Positions 35,538-45,672 of a stretch of DNA of 64,000 nucleotides are shown in pieces. The position numbers and the translations under genes were made by a program. Source of the stretch: Aliivibrio sp. EL58 (GTDB taxonomy: Bacteria; Pseudomonadota; Gammaproteobacteria; Enterobacterales; Vibrionaceae); assembly GCF_900312675.1 (NCBI RefSeq), contig NZ_OMPC01000001.1, forward strand, positions 665,633-729,632. The letters run 5' to 3'. Position 1 is the stretch's first letter; each line of letters opens with the position of its first letter. The notes under the pieces were generated by a model that saw only the letters and a program-made list of their open reading frames with translations, was not told where the DNA came from and made no database searches.

Positions 35538-37319
35538 CTAACTTGTCTTAAATTGTGAAACTTGCACCTTCATCTCTTCAGCTTGTTCTGCTACCTGTTG
35601 CAGCTCTGTTAAGCATGCTTGTGCTGAATTAATGTTGCTGTCAGTTAAGTCATTAAGCTCTGTAATAGTTTGGCTTACTTCGTTGGTTGTTGTGTTCTGC
35701 TCTTCAATGGCTGAAGCTATCTGAATTGATGAGTCAGAAATGGTCGACATATCCACGATGATTTTATTTAATATCGCTTCTGCACTGCTGGCTTTTTCAA
35801 CCGAACTTTCACCTTGGTCACTGCATTTCTCAATATTCGTAACCACTTTATCCGTTTGAGTTTGAATGGATTCAATGATCGTTCGTATCTCTTCAGTCGA
35901 TGATTGTGTTCTTGTGGCTAAAGAGCGAACTTCGTCAGCAACGACGGCAAATCCTCGACCTTGTTCACCAGCACGAGCGGCTTCAATTGCGGCATTAAGC
36001 GCTAGAAGATTAGTTTGTTCAGCAATACTTTGAATCATCTCAACCACACTACCTACTTGACCAACTAAACCGCTTAAATGCGAAATGTCTGTTTGGCTTA
36101 AGAGCAGAGTACTTGATAACTGAGAGATCTCCTGAGATGCCGCATGTAAGGTCTCTTGGCCTTCTGTAGCGTGTTGATGTGATTGAGTGGCATTACTTGC
36201 TGCAGCCTCAGTATTGTTCGCAATTTCAGCGACGGTTAGACTCATTTCATTGACTGCCGTTGCCATCATCATTGTATGTTGTGACTGCTGATCAAAATCG
36301 CGTAACACACCTTCTAATTGCTCTCTCATTTCAGACGCACTGCCTGCTAAATGAATTGATTTTTGTTGTGTATCACCAACCAGAGACTGAATGTTATCTA
36401 GTAATTGATTAAAACTTAACCCTATTTTACTGATCTCATCATTGCCCATATTTTGAGCACGTAATGAAATATTATTGGTATCAGTGATTTCTTTAATGAC
36501 ATTAGCTTGGTTTGAAATACGGCGAACAATCATTAATGAGAGTGTAATAGACAGGGCAATTAATGAGAGGATTAAAAAGCCAGAGACAAGGTATTTTTTC
36601 CAATTTAAATAGGCAATATGTTCATCCACTTTTTCGTTTAGCTCTTGAGCTAACAGAGAGAAATTACTTTCAACTTCAGAAGACTCTACACGAGTTTCGC
36701 CTTTCAAGCCTTGATCGTATTTTAAGCCTAATTTGATTTTTTGCTGAATTACCGCATTGGCCTGAGAAGCTAAGGAAAATAGCTCGCCAGTATAATTATT
36801 TAGCGTAATAAGGTTACCGTTAGCTACACTTTCATCAAAGCGTAGAATCCCTTCTAATAAACTGATGTTTTGCTGGCGAAACGCTTTAGAGAATAATATT
36901 TTTCGATTTTTATGATAATTGGCAAGCAATCCACCTTGCTGAGTTAGTCCTAATACTTGATAGGCACTAATAAGGTTTTTAAACGTGACTTGGTATTCTT
37001 CTAATTCTTTCTTTATTAGATCATTGCGCTCAAGTTTAATATCAAAATCATCAAATATTTGAGATATCTCTTGGCTCTTATCCATGAATTTTTGAGCATT
37101 TTTATCAAACTTCGTAAGGTATTTTAAATCCATTCTCGCCATAAAGTCTTTTTCATTACGACGCATATTAAGCAAATTAATTTCTAATTCTGCTAAATCT
37201 AAACGGGCTTGGTTTAGTTGGTTTGAATCTTGGCTGATTTTGTAAGCATACCCAAGGGTAAAGGTCATACCTAGAACACCGACTAGGCATAAAGAGTAAA
37301 GTATATGTTTAATTTTCAT
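35538..37319 (-). CDS. Methyl-accepting chemotaxis protein with helical bimodular sensor
   Basis: A 593-residue chemoreceptor. Helix 1 at 8-26, a fully helical periplasmic domain (about 30-245), helix 2 (about 246-266), HAMP and the cytoplasmic signalling coiled coil with [20 protein letters not shown]. The [14 protein letters not shown] motif at the start of the periplasmic part is the hallmark of HBM-type sensors (as in McpS of Pseudomonas putida), which bind organic acids or other metabolites at two sites. Single gene. Confidence 0.9.
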   Translation of the reverse strand: MKIKHILYSLCLVGVLGMTFTLGYAYKISQDSNQLNQARLDLAELEINLLNMRRNEKDFMARMDLKYLTKFDKNAQKFMDKSQEISQIFDDFDIKLERNDLIKKELEEYQVTFKNLISAYQVLGLTQQGGLLANYHKNRKILFSKAFRQQNISLLEGILRFDESVANGNLITLNNYTGELFSLASQANAVIQQKIKLGLKYDQGLKGETRVESSEVESNFSLLAQELNEKVDEHIAYLNWKKYLVSGFLILSLIALSITLSLMIVRRISNQANVIKEITDTNNISLRAQNMGNDEISKIGLSFNQLLDNIQSLVGDTQQKSIHLAGSASEMREQLEGVLRDFDQQSQHTMMMATAVNEMSLTVAEIANNTEAAASNATQSHQHATEGQETLHAASQEISQLSSTLLLSQTDISHLSGLVGQVGSVVEMIQSIAEQTNLLALNAAIEAARAGEQGRGFAVVADEVRSLATRTQSSTEEIRTIIESIQTQTDKVVTNIEKCSDQGESSVEKASSAEAILNKIIVDMSTISDSSIQIASAIEEQNTTTNEVSQTITELNDLTDSNINSAQACLTELQQVAEQAEEMKVQVSQFKTS

Positions 37320-37584
37320 TTAATTGGCTGTCCATAATTTCGATTACTTTGCGACCATACCTACTATTTTGTAAATTATCAATAGTGTGAATATAGCATT
37401 GCAAATCATCGGATTTTTTGATGTGTTAGGGTGGTAAAGGAAATTAATGGATAGAGTTTTTTGGCCTGAATAATAAATAAAATGATAACCTTACATATAT
37501 CATATGGATAAATTTAATTTTCAAAACAAAATAAGAGTCAAAATTGGGGGGATATTAGAATGCTCCCCCTTAGAATGAAGAAAA

Positions 37585-38274
37585 TTACACGACTCGATTA
37601 TCCCCACAGCTATAAGCAATTATTTGGCTAATTTCAGACAAAGATCGCCCTGACTCAGTTTTCCATTGGTTAAATGCTTGAGTTGCTGCTTGAAGTGCTC
37701 GCTTCGTATCTCGGCCACTATCAATAATATCGCAATGACGTAAATACCACTCTACATCGGAAGATAAAATGAAGGTATCGACACCCATTTGGCGTAATGC
37801 ATAAGCACCAGTATTTCCACCTAAGCGTTTTCCGTGTTTTTTAAGATATGCCCATAACCCCGTAATATCGTCCTCAGGCCAATTTGCTACCATCTTGCCA
37901 AATGATCCATACCTTAAGCTTGCCATATTAATCATCATGGCATTAGCAGGGATCGTCATTACCTTAGTTAGATGGCGGATAATACGCGGATCTTTAGCTT
38001 TCTCCTCCCATGTTTCATCGGGTTGGAGTAGCAACGGTTGAATGCGAAATTGAAAGAAAACCTCTTCAAACTCAGGCCACTTTTTACGAACTACATTCCA
38101 TGAAATACCACACTGAAAAACCTTTTCTGTAAATACTGCTAACCAACGATCATCAGGGATCGCGGCTAATTCTTCTGGTGATAATGGCTTATGTAGCATC
38201 AGCTCTAGTTGCGCTTCCCCACCTTTACGCTGTGCCGCTCGTTGATAAATGGATTCAAATTTTTCAATAGTCAT
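37585..38274 (-). CDS. DNA-3-methyladenine glycosylase I family protein
   Basis: A 229-residue helical protein. The segments FTEKVFQCGISWNVVRKKWPEF..., FRIQPLL and DPRIIRHLTK correspond to the Tag family of base-excision glycosylases (Trp and Lys in SWNVVRKKW match the usual 'GLSW..IL.KR'). LGGNTGAYALRQMGVDTFIL follows. I start at the ATG at 38274 instead of 38313. The C-terminal zinc-binding His/Cys pattern of E. coli Tag is not obvious, so it may be a Tag-like variant (several Gammaproteobacteria have such a paralogue). Confidence 0.78.
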   Translation of the reverse strand: MTIEKFESIYQRAAQRKGGEAQLELMLHKPLSPEELAAIPDDRWLAVFTEKVFQCGISWNVVRKKWPEFEEVFFQFRIQPLLLQPDETWEEKAKDPRIIRHLTKVMTIPANAMMINMASLRYGSFGKMVANWPEDDITGLWAYLKKHGKRLGGNTGAYALRQMGVDTFILSSDVEWYLRHCDIIDSGRDTKRALQAATQAFNQWKTESGRSLSEISQIIAYSCGDNRVV

Positions 38275-38349
38275 GATTGTCTCTGATTTAAAAGCATGAA
38301 GAGATTGAAGCATAAATGGATCTATTTTTGTATTAAAAAGAGTGAACGC

Positions 38350-38380
38350 TTGACCTGTCTAAAGCTTCATAGTTTATAGT
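38350..38380 (+). promoter_or_regulatory. MerR-type promoter with 19-base spacer
   Basis: TTGACC (38350-38355) and TATAGT (38375-38380) are separated by 19 bases, the over-long spacer typical of promoters twisted open by MerR-family activators. The spacer contains an AAGCTT-centred dyad. The MerR-fusion gene starts at 38410, so this suggests autoregulation. Confidence 0.6.
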
Positions 38381-38409
38381 GTTTGTTATCAACCAAGAGG
38401 AAAGAGTGT

Positions 38410-39588
38410 ATGTATCGTATTTCTGAGTTAGCACAGCACGTGGGATTAAGTCGTTCAACCTTGTTGTATTACGAGAAGTTAGGCCTGATTTCAGCAAAAC
38501 GACAAGCCAATGGTTATCGCAGCTATTCAGAAAACGATCTTCAGCGTCTAGTGTTATTGCAACAACTGCAAGCAGGAGGCTTATCATTAAAAGAGTGTCA
38601 GGCTTGCTTAGAGGCCAAAATAGACAGAGAGAAGCTGCTGCATAGGCTAGATGTATTAGATGATGAAATCGCAAAGAAACAAAAAGCGAGAGAGCTTCTA
38701 TCCTCAATGCTTGGTATGAACTCAATGAGAGAGTGGCATCAAACCATTGAACAACAAGCGCCTTCAGCACATTTAGAATGGCTAATAAAACAAGGGTTTG
38801 ATGAAAAACAAGCCATGAGATTAAAGTGGTTATCAAAAGACATGAATGAACATGATCGTTATATGCAAGATTTTAACTTGGTATTTGAAGCGTTAGAAAC
38901 GTGGGGGCCAGGCAGTAAAGCTGACAGGTTGAAAGCATTAAATATAGTACCGAACCAAATTGATACCATACTGGAAATTGGTTGTGGGCAAGGTATCGCG
39001 ACTCAGATATTAGCGGAGAATACTCAAGCGACAATCACAGCGGTAGATAATGAAGAGTTTGCCCTAGACGCGTTAATGCAAAAAATGAAAGCAAAAGGCT
39101 TCGATAATAGGATCTCAACCCTTTGCGCCAACATGACAAGCCTACCTTGTGAAGCTGCAAGTTTTGATCTTATTTGGTCAGAGGGCAGTGCTTATATCAT
39201 GGGAGTTGAAGCGGCATTAAAAGCGTGGAAACCGTTATTGAAAGAAGATGGTGTCCTTGTATTAAGTGACGCCGTATGGAGCGTTGATAAGCCAAAGCAA
39301 GAGAGCGTCGATTTTTGGCAAAAAGAATATCCAGACATGACAACTACGGCTGCTCGCATTAAGCAGGCAGAAGCCGCGGGTTATGAATTGATTGATACTT
39401 TCTCACTCAGCGAAGAAGCTTGGCAAGCCTATTACCGCCCATTAGAAGCAAGATTAAACGAGCTAAAAGAAGAATTATACGGATCTTCTGTGTTGGCTGA
39501 TATCAAGCGCGAAATCGCAATTTTTCATCAAAGAGCCGGTGAGTATGATTACCAAATGTTTATATTAAAAAATTCAAAGATAGGATAA
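38410..39588 (+). CDS. MerR regulator fused to a SAM-dependent methyltransferase
   Basis: A 392-residue fusion. The N-terminal 110 residues are a MerR helix-turn-helix and coiled coil (MYRISELAQHVGLSRSTLLYYEKLGLI...). The C-terminal part (from about 150) is a class I methyltransferase with motif I ILEIGCGQGIATQIL, motif II TITAVDNEEF and FDLIWSEGSAYIMG. MerR domains fused to enzyme-like ligand modules usually sense the ligand or substrate of that module. The start at 38410 follows GAGGAAAGAG and a MerR-type promoter. A GNAT gene follows after 4 bases, so the two are likely cotranscribed. Confidence 0.85.
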   Translation: MYRISELAQHVGLSRSTLLYYEKLGLISAKRQANGYRSYSENDLQRLVLLQQLQAGGLSLKECQACLEAKIDREKLLHRLDVLDDEIAKKQKARELLSSMLGMNSMREWHQTIEQQAPSAHLEWLIKQGFDEKQAMRLKWLSKDMNEHDRYMQDFNLVFEALETWGPGSKADRLKALNIVPNQIDTILEIGCGQGIATQILAENTQATITAVDNEEFALDALMQKMKAKGFDNRISTLCANMTSLPCEAASFDLIWSEGSAYIMGVEAALKAWKPLLKEDGVLVLSDAVWSVDKPKQESVDFWQKEYPDMTTTAARIKQAEAAGYELIDTFSLSEEAWQAYYRPLEARLNELKEELYGSSVLADIKREIAIFHQRAGEYDYQMFILKNSKIG

Positions 39589-39592
39589 GACA

Positions 39593-40129
39593 ATGAAATA
39601 TTCTTTATATACAGCAACACAAACAAACGAGATTAACGCACTATTTACCAAAACTTTTTCTGACTCAGAAGGAGAGCAAGAGGGGCAGTTAATTGGTCAG
39701 TTAGTAGAAGATCTTATTGGAACCACTAAAGCTGAAGACTTATATGTATTTGTAGCAACAGAAAACGAGAAAGTAATAGGCAGTATTTTATTCACCAGAC
39801 TGACTTTTGAAGTGGCTATCAGTGTCTTCTTACTTGCGCCAGTAGCTGTACATACTGATTATCAAGGTAAAGGCGTTGGTCAGGAGATGATTAATTTTGG
39901 CCTTCAAGCAATGAAAAAAGAGGGTGTGGAATTGGCGTTTACTTATGGTGATCCTAGCTTTTATTCAAAAGTGGCTTTCCAACCAGTAACAGAAGCGCAA
40001 TTTAAAGCACCGCTTACCCTTAGTTACCCTCATGGCTGGTTAGCACAATCTCTAAGTGGTCAAGAGCTGATCGGGATTGATGGTGACTCTTCATGTGTTC
40101 CTGCGTTTAATAAACCGGAACTTTGGTGA
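39593..40129 (+). CDS. GNAT-family N-acetyltransferase
   Basis: A 178-residue acetyl-CoA-dependent acetyltransferase with the binding loop YQGKGVGQEMINFGL (Q-x-x-G-x-G) near residue 88 and the following PSFYSKVAFQPV beta-bulge region. This subgroup resembles YhbS-like predicted acetyltransferases. Transcribed together with the MerR-methyltransferase fusion upstream; joint action on a xenobiotic or antibiotic is an inference. A small TGATTA/TAATCA hairpin follows the stop. Confidence 0.82.
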   Translation: MKYSLYTATQTNEINALFTKTFSDSEGEQEGQLIGQLVEDLIGTTKAEDLYVFVATENEKVIGSILFTRLTFEVAISVFLLAPVAVHTDYQGKGVGQEMINFGLQAMKKEGVELAFTYGDPSFYSKVAFQPVTEAQFKAPLTLSYPHGWLAQSLSGQELIGIDGDSSCVPAFNKPELW

Positions 40130-40241
40130 TTATGATTTTTGTTAATCATTACCGCTAGCTTTTCTATTTAATTCTTGATGGCAGTCTTATAAAGTTGTGA
40201 TAGCGTTGCAGTATACCTATCGTATTTAAACAAGGATCATC

Positions 40242-41165
40242 ATGAAAATTGGAATCATTGGCTTGGGTGATATTGCTCAAAAAGCGTACCTGCCTATCAT
40301 CACACAGCTTGAGAATGTTCAGCCGGTTTTTTGTACTCGCAATCCAGAGGTACTTAAACAATTGGCACAGAAATATCGTGTGGATCAATATTGTGAAGAT
40401 TACCAAGAGCTATTAACTTTGGGCGTTGATGCGGTAATGATCCATGCGGCTACTCGCGTGCATTTTGACATCGCCTCCTTCTTTCTTAAAAATGGAGTAC
40501 CTACCTTTGTAGATAAACCGTTAGCGGATTCAGCAGAAGAGGTTGAGCAACTTTACACTGTTGCTGCCAAGCATAATCAGCCACTCTATGTTGGTTTTAA
40601 TCGTCGCCACATCCCGCTCTATAATCAACATTTACCAGAGTTGGCAAACGGAGAAGTAGGTCAGCTACGCTCACTGCGCTGGGAGAAACACCGTCATGCT
40701 TTGCCGGGTGATCTTCGCACTTTTATTTTTGATGATTTTATCCATCCATTAGACAGTATCAACTTAAATGCTCAGGCGACGATTGATGATTTGTATATCA
40801 CACATCAAATGCAAGGCAATCAACTAGCAAGATTAGATGTGCAATGGCAAGTTGGTGAGACTTTATTGCATGCTTCAATGGATCGTCATTTTGGCATCAC
40901 AACAGAGCGAGTATCGGCAAGTTATGTAAATCAAGCCGTTGAATTTAACTCTTTTGTTGAAGGGAAAATCTGGCATAACAGTACAGAGCAAAAGCTTTCT
41001 CTTAAAGATTGGACGCCAATGCTAACCAGTAAAGGATTTGACCATATGATCCAAGATTGGATTAGTGTTGTAGAGAAAGGGAAGTTAGCCACAACAACGG
41101 TAGATCGTAATATTGCCAGTCATCAATTAGCAGAACGCATTTATCAAAAGATCCTTGGTAAGTAA
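40242..41165 (+). CDS. Gfo/Idh/MocA-family oxidoreductase
   Basis: A 307-residue NAD(P)-dependent sugar-type dehydrogenase. The Rossmann motif GIIGLGDIAQKAYLP is at the N-terminus; FVDKPLADSAEEV holds the conserved E/D-K-P, and a His-rich active-site stretch FNRRHIPLYN follows. The short length and KYRVDQYCEDYQEL-type segment resemble YceM/MviM. Start supported by AAGGA nine bases upstream. Substrate unknown. Confidence 0.87.
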   Translation: MKIGIIGLGDIAQKAYLPIITQLENVQPVFCTRNPEVLKQLAQKYRVDQYCEDYQELLTLGVDAVMIHAATRVHFDIASFFLKNGVPTFVDKPLADSAEEVEQLYTVAAKHNQPLYVGFNRRHIPLYNQHLPELANGEVGQLRSLRWEKHRHALPGDLRTFIFDDFIHPLDSINLNAQATIDDLYITHQMQGNQLARLDVQWQVGETLLHASMDRHFGITTERVSASYVNQAVEFNSFVEGKIWHNSTEQKLSLKDWTPMLTSKGFDHMIQDWISVVEKGKLATTTVDRNIASHQLAERIYQKILGK

Positions 41166-41222
41166 CAGTAAAATAAAGAAAAATATATCCGTAAATGTAT
41201 ACTAATAGCCAAATATATTGAT

Positions 41223-41241
41223 GATAATGATATTCATTTGT
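41223..41241. promoter_or_regulatory. Possible Fur box
   Basis: GATAATGATATTCATTTGT matches 15 of 19 bases of the Fur consensus as I know it (GATAATGATAATCATTATC), with the first ten identical. It lies 68 bases upstream of the CPBP protease start. Confidence 0.5.
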
Positions 41242-41308
41242 CTTTCTATAAAATCTATTACCCTGTATTATTTCCATCAATTTTTATTGTTGTTTTGTAG
41301 GTATTATT

Positions 41309-42136
41309 TTGGTCTTTGATTTTTCGATGTGGATTTGGATATCACTTGCTTTAGCTATTGTTCTGGCTTTTGTCCAACAAATGAAAGCGAGTTTTATTTT
41401 ACTTGGAATAAGTTTAATCGGTGCAATTATAGAGCAGAGATTAAATTTTACAGGACTAGCTGGGGTGATGGTCGGCTTAGTCATTGCTTATAAAGCACCA
41501 AATTTAGAGCGTAAGTGGCAGTATGGCGCTTATGCTTTTATTTTTATTTGGTCGATTGCGTTGTTCCTACATTTTATCCCCGGTTTTAATAATGCTAAAG
41601 TTTTAGATTCTGTCGTTTCTGGACCATTAAGTATTCCGTTTACGATGTATTTGAACTTAGATAAGCCGCTGATATTTTTTGGATTGTTACTGGCTTACCC
41701 TGCTTTATTAGGTAAAAAAGACACCTTCAACAAACAAGCATTAATGCTTATTGCTGTTCCCTTATTTGCTTTACTGCCTCTTGCGTGGGGATTAGGGGCA
41801 TTAAAGCCAGAGTTTACAATTCCAAGTTGGTGGTGGGTATTTGCTTTAAATAATTTATTACTGACTTGTGTTGCAGAAGAGGCTTTTTTCCGTGGTTTTA
41901 TTCAACAAGAATTAGGGAAACGTTTTGGCTGGGTTTTAGGGATAGCAGTAGCAAGTGTATTGTTTGGCTTAGCGCATATTGGCGGTGGCTGGTTGCTCGT
42001 TGCTTTTGCTACCTTAGCAGGCGTTGGATATGGTTTAGCGTTTCATTACAGCAATCGTTTATGGGTCGCGGTCGGTTTCCACTTTTTGTTTAACTTTTTA
42101 CATCTAGTGTTTTTTACTTATCCATTGATGCGTTGA
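41309..42136 (+). CDS. CPBP-family intramembrane metalloprotease
   Basis: A 275-residue multispanning membrane protein (about 8 helices) with the ABI/CPBP catalytic motifs: EEAFFRG (Glu190, Glu191, Arg195), a conserved His in FGLAHIGGG and the HFLFNFLH His/Asn motif. Family members cleave prenylated or other membrane proteins or process bacteriocins. The start is a TTG at 41309 behind GTAGG; the ATG at codon 7 is the alternative. A Fur-box-like site upstream suggests iron-dependent expression. Confidence 0.83.
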   Translation: MVFDFSMWIWISLALAIVLAFVQQMKASFILLGISLIGAIIEQRLNFTGLAGVMVGLVIAYKAPNLERKWQYGAYAFIFIWSIALFLHFIPGFNNAKVLDSVVSGPLSIPFTMYLNLDKPLIFFGLLLAYPALLGKKDTFNKQALMLIAVPLFALLPLAWGLGALKPEFTIPSWWWVFALNNLLLTCVAEEAFFRGFIQQELGKRFGWVLGIAVASVLFGLAHIGGGWLLVAFATLAGVGYGLAFHYSNRLWVAVGFHFLFNFLHLVFFTYPLMR

Positions 42137-42229
42137 TAGCACTTTATATTTAGACAAAGATGATAGGCTTTAGTTAATGATTTATAATGTCATTAGTTAA
42201 CGCCTCTCTATTTAAACAAAGGATCCGTC

Positions 42230-43186
42230 ATGTCTCTGGTTAATCAGCTTTCACTCTTTATTGATGTTGTACAACAAGGCTCGTTTACCAAAGCCGCTGC
42301 GCTGCATGATATGGACAATTCAACGCTTTCTAAGCAGATAAAAAAATTAGAGACAGAGCTTGGAGTGCAACTACTCAATCGCTCGACTCGTTCCTTTTCT
42401 TTAACTCCTGCCGGTGAAGAGATCTTAGAGCAAGCTCATCAACTGGTTAACACCATCGGCCATGTACAAACTATTGCTGATTCTTATCATGCAGAGCCAA
42501 AAGGTCGTATTCGAATAACAGCACCAGTGCATATTGGACAGCAATATCTGCAACCTGTGATCAGTAAATTCATGAAATCGTACCCAGATGTAGAGATTGT
42601 GCTGCTAATGGACGACAAACGCTCTGACATTATAACCGATCACTTCGATGTCGCTTTTCGCTTAGGTCGTTTAGATGATTCAAGTTTGATTGCCAAAAAA
42701 ATAGCGGATATTCGTGCGGTTGTTTTAGCCTCTCATGAATTCATTGAGCAATATGGGGAGCCTAGCACCCCAGAAGAATTGGTCAGTTTGCCTTCTGTTA
42801 TCTATAGCAATGGTACGCTAACAGTGGATACTGTTAGGTTTAGTGAAACACCAGATTCAAAGCAGTTTAAAAACTACAAGATGAAGGGGAACTACAAGGT
42901 GAATGACGTAAGAACTTTATTGGAAGGTGTAAAAGATGGTTTAGGTTATGCCGTTATCGCCTCTTCCAATTTAGCTTGTTCAATTGAAGAGATGAAACTA
43001 AAACCGTTATTAACGAATTATGCTATTTGTAATAAAGGGCTTGCGGTTTATGCCTTATATCCACACAGAAAACAGACCGCGTTAGTGAGAGAGTTTATTG
43101 CGGCAGTGAAAGAGTATATTGGAGAGTCACCTCGTTGGGAGCAACATATCCCAAATTTTGAAACCATGTACCAAATCCATAAATAA
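42230..43186 (+). CDS. LysR-family transcription regulator
   Basis: A 318-residue regulator with helix-turn-helix at about 17-45 (SFTKAAALHDMDNSTLSKQIKKLE) and an effector-binding domain with RIRITAPVHIGQQYLQP. The TLSPAG-like TLTPAGEEIL is seen as SLTPAGEEIL. Start follows AAAGGA. It faces, tail to tail, a nitroreductase gene; a palindromic TAATG-T-CATTA at 42185-42195 upstream of its own start is a possible autoregulatory site. Confidence 0.88.
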   Translation: MSLVNQLSLFIDVVQQGSFTKAAALHDMDNSTLSKQIKKLETELGVQLLNRSTRSFSLTPAGEEILEQAHQLVNTIGHVQTIADSYHAEPKGRIRITAPVHIGQQYLQPVISKFMKSYPDVEIVLLMDDKRSDIITDHFDVAFRLGRLDDSSLIAKKIADIRAVVLASHEFIEQYGEPSTPEELVSLPSVIYSNGTLTVDTVRFSETPDSKQFKNYKMKGNYKVNDVRTLLEGVKDGLGYAVIASSNLACSIEEMKLKPLLTNYAICNKGLAVYALYPHRKQTALVREFIAAVKEYIGESPRWEQHIPNFETMYQIHK

Positions 43187-43190
43187 AAAT

Positions 43191-43214
43191 AACCCCACTC
43201 AAAAGAGCAGGGTT
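43191..43214. terminator. Weak hairpin between convergent genes
   Basis: AACCC-CA-CTC-AAAA-GAG-CA-GGGTT, a symmetric hairpin with an internal mismatch, 4 bases after the LysR stop and before the convergent nitroreductase. No strong T run. Confidence 0.4.
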
Positions 43215-43246
43215 AACGTAATATTCATTTCTGTAACTATCTATTC

Positions 43247-43906
43247 TTAAAGAACCGTAATCACATCTTCCATAGCTAGACGTGCTTTTGGAAGACCGTG
43301 GTTATAATCTTCAACTTCTTTGTGGTAACCCAGAGCAAGAGCAAAATCACACACATAGCCATCAAGTTCGTCTTTAAACTCTTCGCCAATTAGTTGAGCA
43401 TCAACGCCTTCCATAGAAGTAGAAGCAATACCCATACGTGCAAGTGTGTGCAGCGTGTTACCTAAAGCGATGTAAGATTGTGCTTTAGTCCAGTTGCCAT
43501 TAAAGCCATTTTCATCAGTATTCAACTCAACAAAACCGTAAGCACCATCAAGCATGTCGTTGTAACGCTCAGCAGGAAGGTGCCCAGAACTTACTTCAGC
43601 ATCAACCACTTTACGGTATTGGTCTTTATCAAATTTCGGGTTGTGTGCAAACAAAATTGTATGCGACGCTTCTTTTGCATGCGGCTGGTTAAACTGGAAC
43701 ATATTCGCAAACGTACCGTGGAAACGCTCTTTTGCTACATCACTTTCAAGAACAATGAATTTCCATGGTTGTGAGTTAATTGAAGAAGCAGACAGGCGGA
43801 TTGCCTCTTTAATCACATCCATATCTTCTGCAGAGATACGTTTAGTTGCATCGTATTTTTTTGCTGTGTAACGAGTGTTTAAATCGGCAATAATTGGGTG
43901 AGTCAT
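43247..43906 (-). CDS. NAD(P)H-dependent nitroreductase / flavin reductase (NfsB/FRase I family)
   Basis: A 219-residue flavoenzyme of the nitroreductase fold, using FMN. The start MTHPIIADLNTRYTAKKYD, the LSASSINSQPWKFIV substrate/FMN loop and the ending EDVITVL closely follow Aliivibrio fischeri FRase I (218 residues), but many other positions differ from the FRase I sequence as I remember it, so this is probably a paralogue or the orthologue of a different species. FRase I supplies reduced FMN for luminescence; NfsB-type enzymes also reduce nitro compounds. Confidence 0.87.
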   Translation of the reverse strand: MTHPIIADLNTRYTAKKYDATKRISAEDMDVIKEAIRLSASSINSQPWKFIVLESDVAKERFHGTFANMFQFNQPHAKEASHTILFAHNPKFDKDQYRKVVDAEVSSGHLPAERYNDMLDGAYGFVELNTDENGFNGNWTKAQSYIALGNTLHTLARMGIASTSMEGVDAQLIGEEFKDELDGYVCDFALALGYHKEVEDYNHGLPKARLAMEDVITVL

Positions 43907-44058
43907 ATCTACTTCCTAAATTCGGTGAACAAAAGCGTAAGAGGGAACATCCGACCTACGCGCTGTTGATGGGTGTAAGATAAACAAAACTCGCTAAGAG
44001 AGAAATAGCGTAATTACCCAATAACTATGGAAGAAAAGTTCCATAATGATGTAATTAG

Positions 44059-45672
44059 CTATCGCTTGTTAGATAAAGTGAACTGATTAAGTAATACTTC
44101 CAACCTATCTGCCAATTGTTCTAGCCCGACACTGATATCTCTGGTTTGCTCCGCAGAGTGTGAGGTGTCGTTGGCGTGTTGGGTAATGATCTCTACTTTT
44201 GTCTGCACATCTTGAGTTAAGCGAGTCGTCGTTTGAGTCTGTTGCTGTATTTGAGTTGCATGCTGTAGCACTTGTTGCATTTCACTTACCATCGTATTAA
44301 TCGTCAGTGATAATTCTTCAATTTCAGATGATCGTTGATGAGCAAGGGCGCAGACAGTATCAACAGATTGCAGAGAAGACTCACTGCCTTTTTGTAGATC
44401 TGAAATAATAGTTCGTATATTACCGGTAGCTTCTGCGGTACGAGAAGATAAGAGTCTGACTTCATCAGCAACAACGGCAAATCCTCGTCCTTGGTCACCT
44501 GCTCGTGCAGCTTCAATTGCGGCATTAAGGGCGAGTAAATTAGTTTGTTCAGCAATGCCATTAATGACCTCTAGAATAGAAGACACTTGGCCAGTACGTT
44601 GATTAAGCTCTGAGATCTTGTCTTTTACTGATTCAATATCACCCACCAGAATATTGATATCCTGACTAGCTAGGTGTGCCTGTTCAGCACTGGCTTGAGC
44701 AACTTCTGTTGTATGATTTATTAATGCTGATGTATTCAATGTTGCTTGTTCAACATTCATTTGTTCGCTTTGCATACTTTCAATATTGTTCTGAACCTCA
44801 GCGGTTTCACACTGCTGATTGCTGGCGGCTTTATTTGTAATTTGAGCGACATTTGTTAATTGAGAAGCAGAGCCAGAGAGAGAATGAGATGTTTCTTGGA
44901 CTCTAATTAAGCTATCAGAGACGGTATCCATAAAAGAGTTGATTGCCTGTGCTAACGTACCTACCTCATCATTTTGTTTGTTATCTAATCGTAAAGAGAG
45001 GTTTTTATTTTCACTCACTGTTGCCATGTAAGCAGAGGTTTGTTGAATTGGGCGGATAACTATTTTTCGTATTAACCACATCGTGATCATAAAACCACCA
45101 AAAGAAATACTAGCCATAATTACAATCGCTAAAAAAGTCTGTTTGCTGATAAGTTTATTTACGTTGCTAAGGTTATATTCTAATCGAATAGCGCCCAAAA
45201 CTTCACCTTCAGGAGTCATGTGGCACGCTACACAATTGGTTCCACGGTAATCTTTACTTGATTTCATTGGTAAAGCGACAACTAAACCTCGACCCCAATC
45301 GGCACTAAATGCTTCTATAACCGTTTCTCCAGCAAGCGCTCTACGATCAATGTCATCAACAGGGATTTGGTTTTTGTTTCCAGGTCCATAAAGTTTACTT
45401 ACTGATTCTGAACGTAGAACACGAACTTGTTCGATCCCATCTTGAGCCAGTGATTTTTGTCGTAAGGTTTCTTTTTGAGACATAGTCCCTGTTAGCATCA
45501 TCATATTTAAACTATCAAAATAGTTACTTGCTTTGTCATGAAGTTGTTCACTTAGCATGACATTAATGAGGTTTTTCTGCTGGAAATACTGATAAGTTGT
45601 CGATACCACGAGCACGCAAGTAAAAACACTTAGTAAAGTAATGAGAAGTTTAGAGGTAATTGTTGAGAACAT
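44059..45672 (-). CDS. Chemoreceptor with a heme-binding (Tll0287-like) sensor
   Basis: A 537-residue methyl-accepting chemotaxis protein. The periplasmic domain (about 30-170) contains CVACH (Cys147, Cys150, His151), a c-type heme attachment site, in the context [25 protein letters not shown] typical of Tll0287/DUF3365-type sensors (here cited in part only). A second helix (about 175-195), HAMP and the signalling tip [20 protein letters not shown] follow. A heme sensor suggests response to oxygen, nitric oxide or redox state. Single gene with a long upstream gap. Confidence 0.87.
   Translation of the reverse strand: MFSTITSKLLITLLSVFTCVLVVSTTYQYFQQKNLINVMLSEQLHDKASNYFDSLNMMMLTGTMSQKETLRQKSLAQDGIEQVRVLRSESVSKLYGPGNKNQIPVDDIDRRALAGETVIEAFSADWGRGLVVALPMKSSKDYRGTNCVACHMTPEGEVLGAIRLEYNLSNVNKLISKQTFLAIVIMASISFGGFMITMWLIRKIVIRPIQQTSAYMATVSENKNLSLRLDNKQNDEVGTLAQAINSFMDTVSDSLIRVQETSHSLSGSASQLTNVAQITNKAASNQQCETAEVQNNIESMQSEQMNVEQATLNTSALINHTTEVAQASAEQAHLASQDINILVGDIESVKDKISELNQRTGQVSSILEVINGIAEQTNLLALNAAIEAARAGDQGRGFAVVADEVRLLSSRTAEATGNIRTIISDLQKGSESSLQSVDTVCALAHQRSSEIEELSLTINTMVSEMQQVLQHATQIQQQTQTTTRLTQDVQTKVEIITQHANDTSHSAEQTRDISVGLEQLADRLEVLLNQFTLSNKR

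Noticed and set aside
38333-38836. 167-codon open frame opposite the MerR-methyltransferase gene
   Set aside because: It lies fully opposite clear MerR coding sequence and its promoter; its hydrophobic composition is the expected mirror of that codon pattern.
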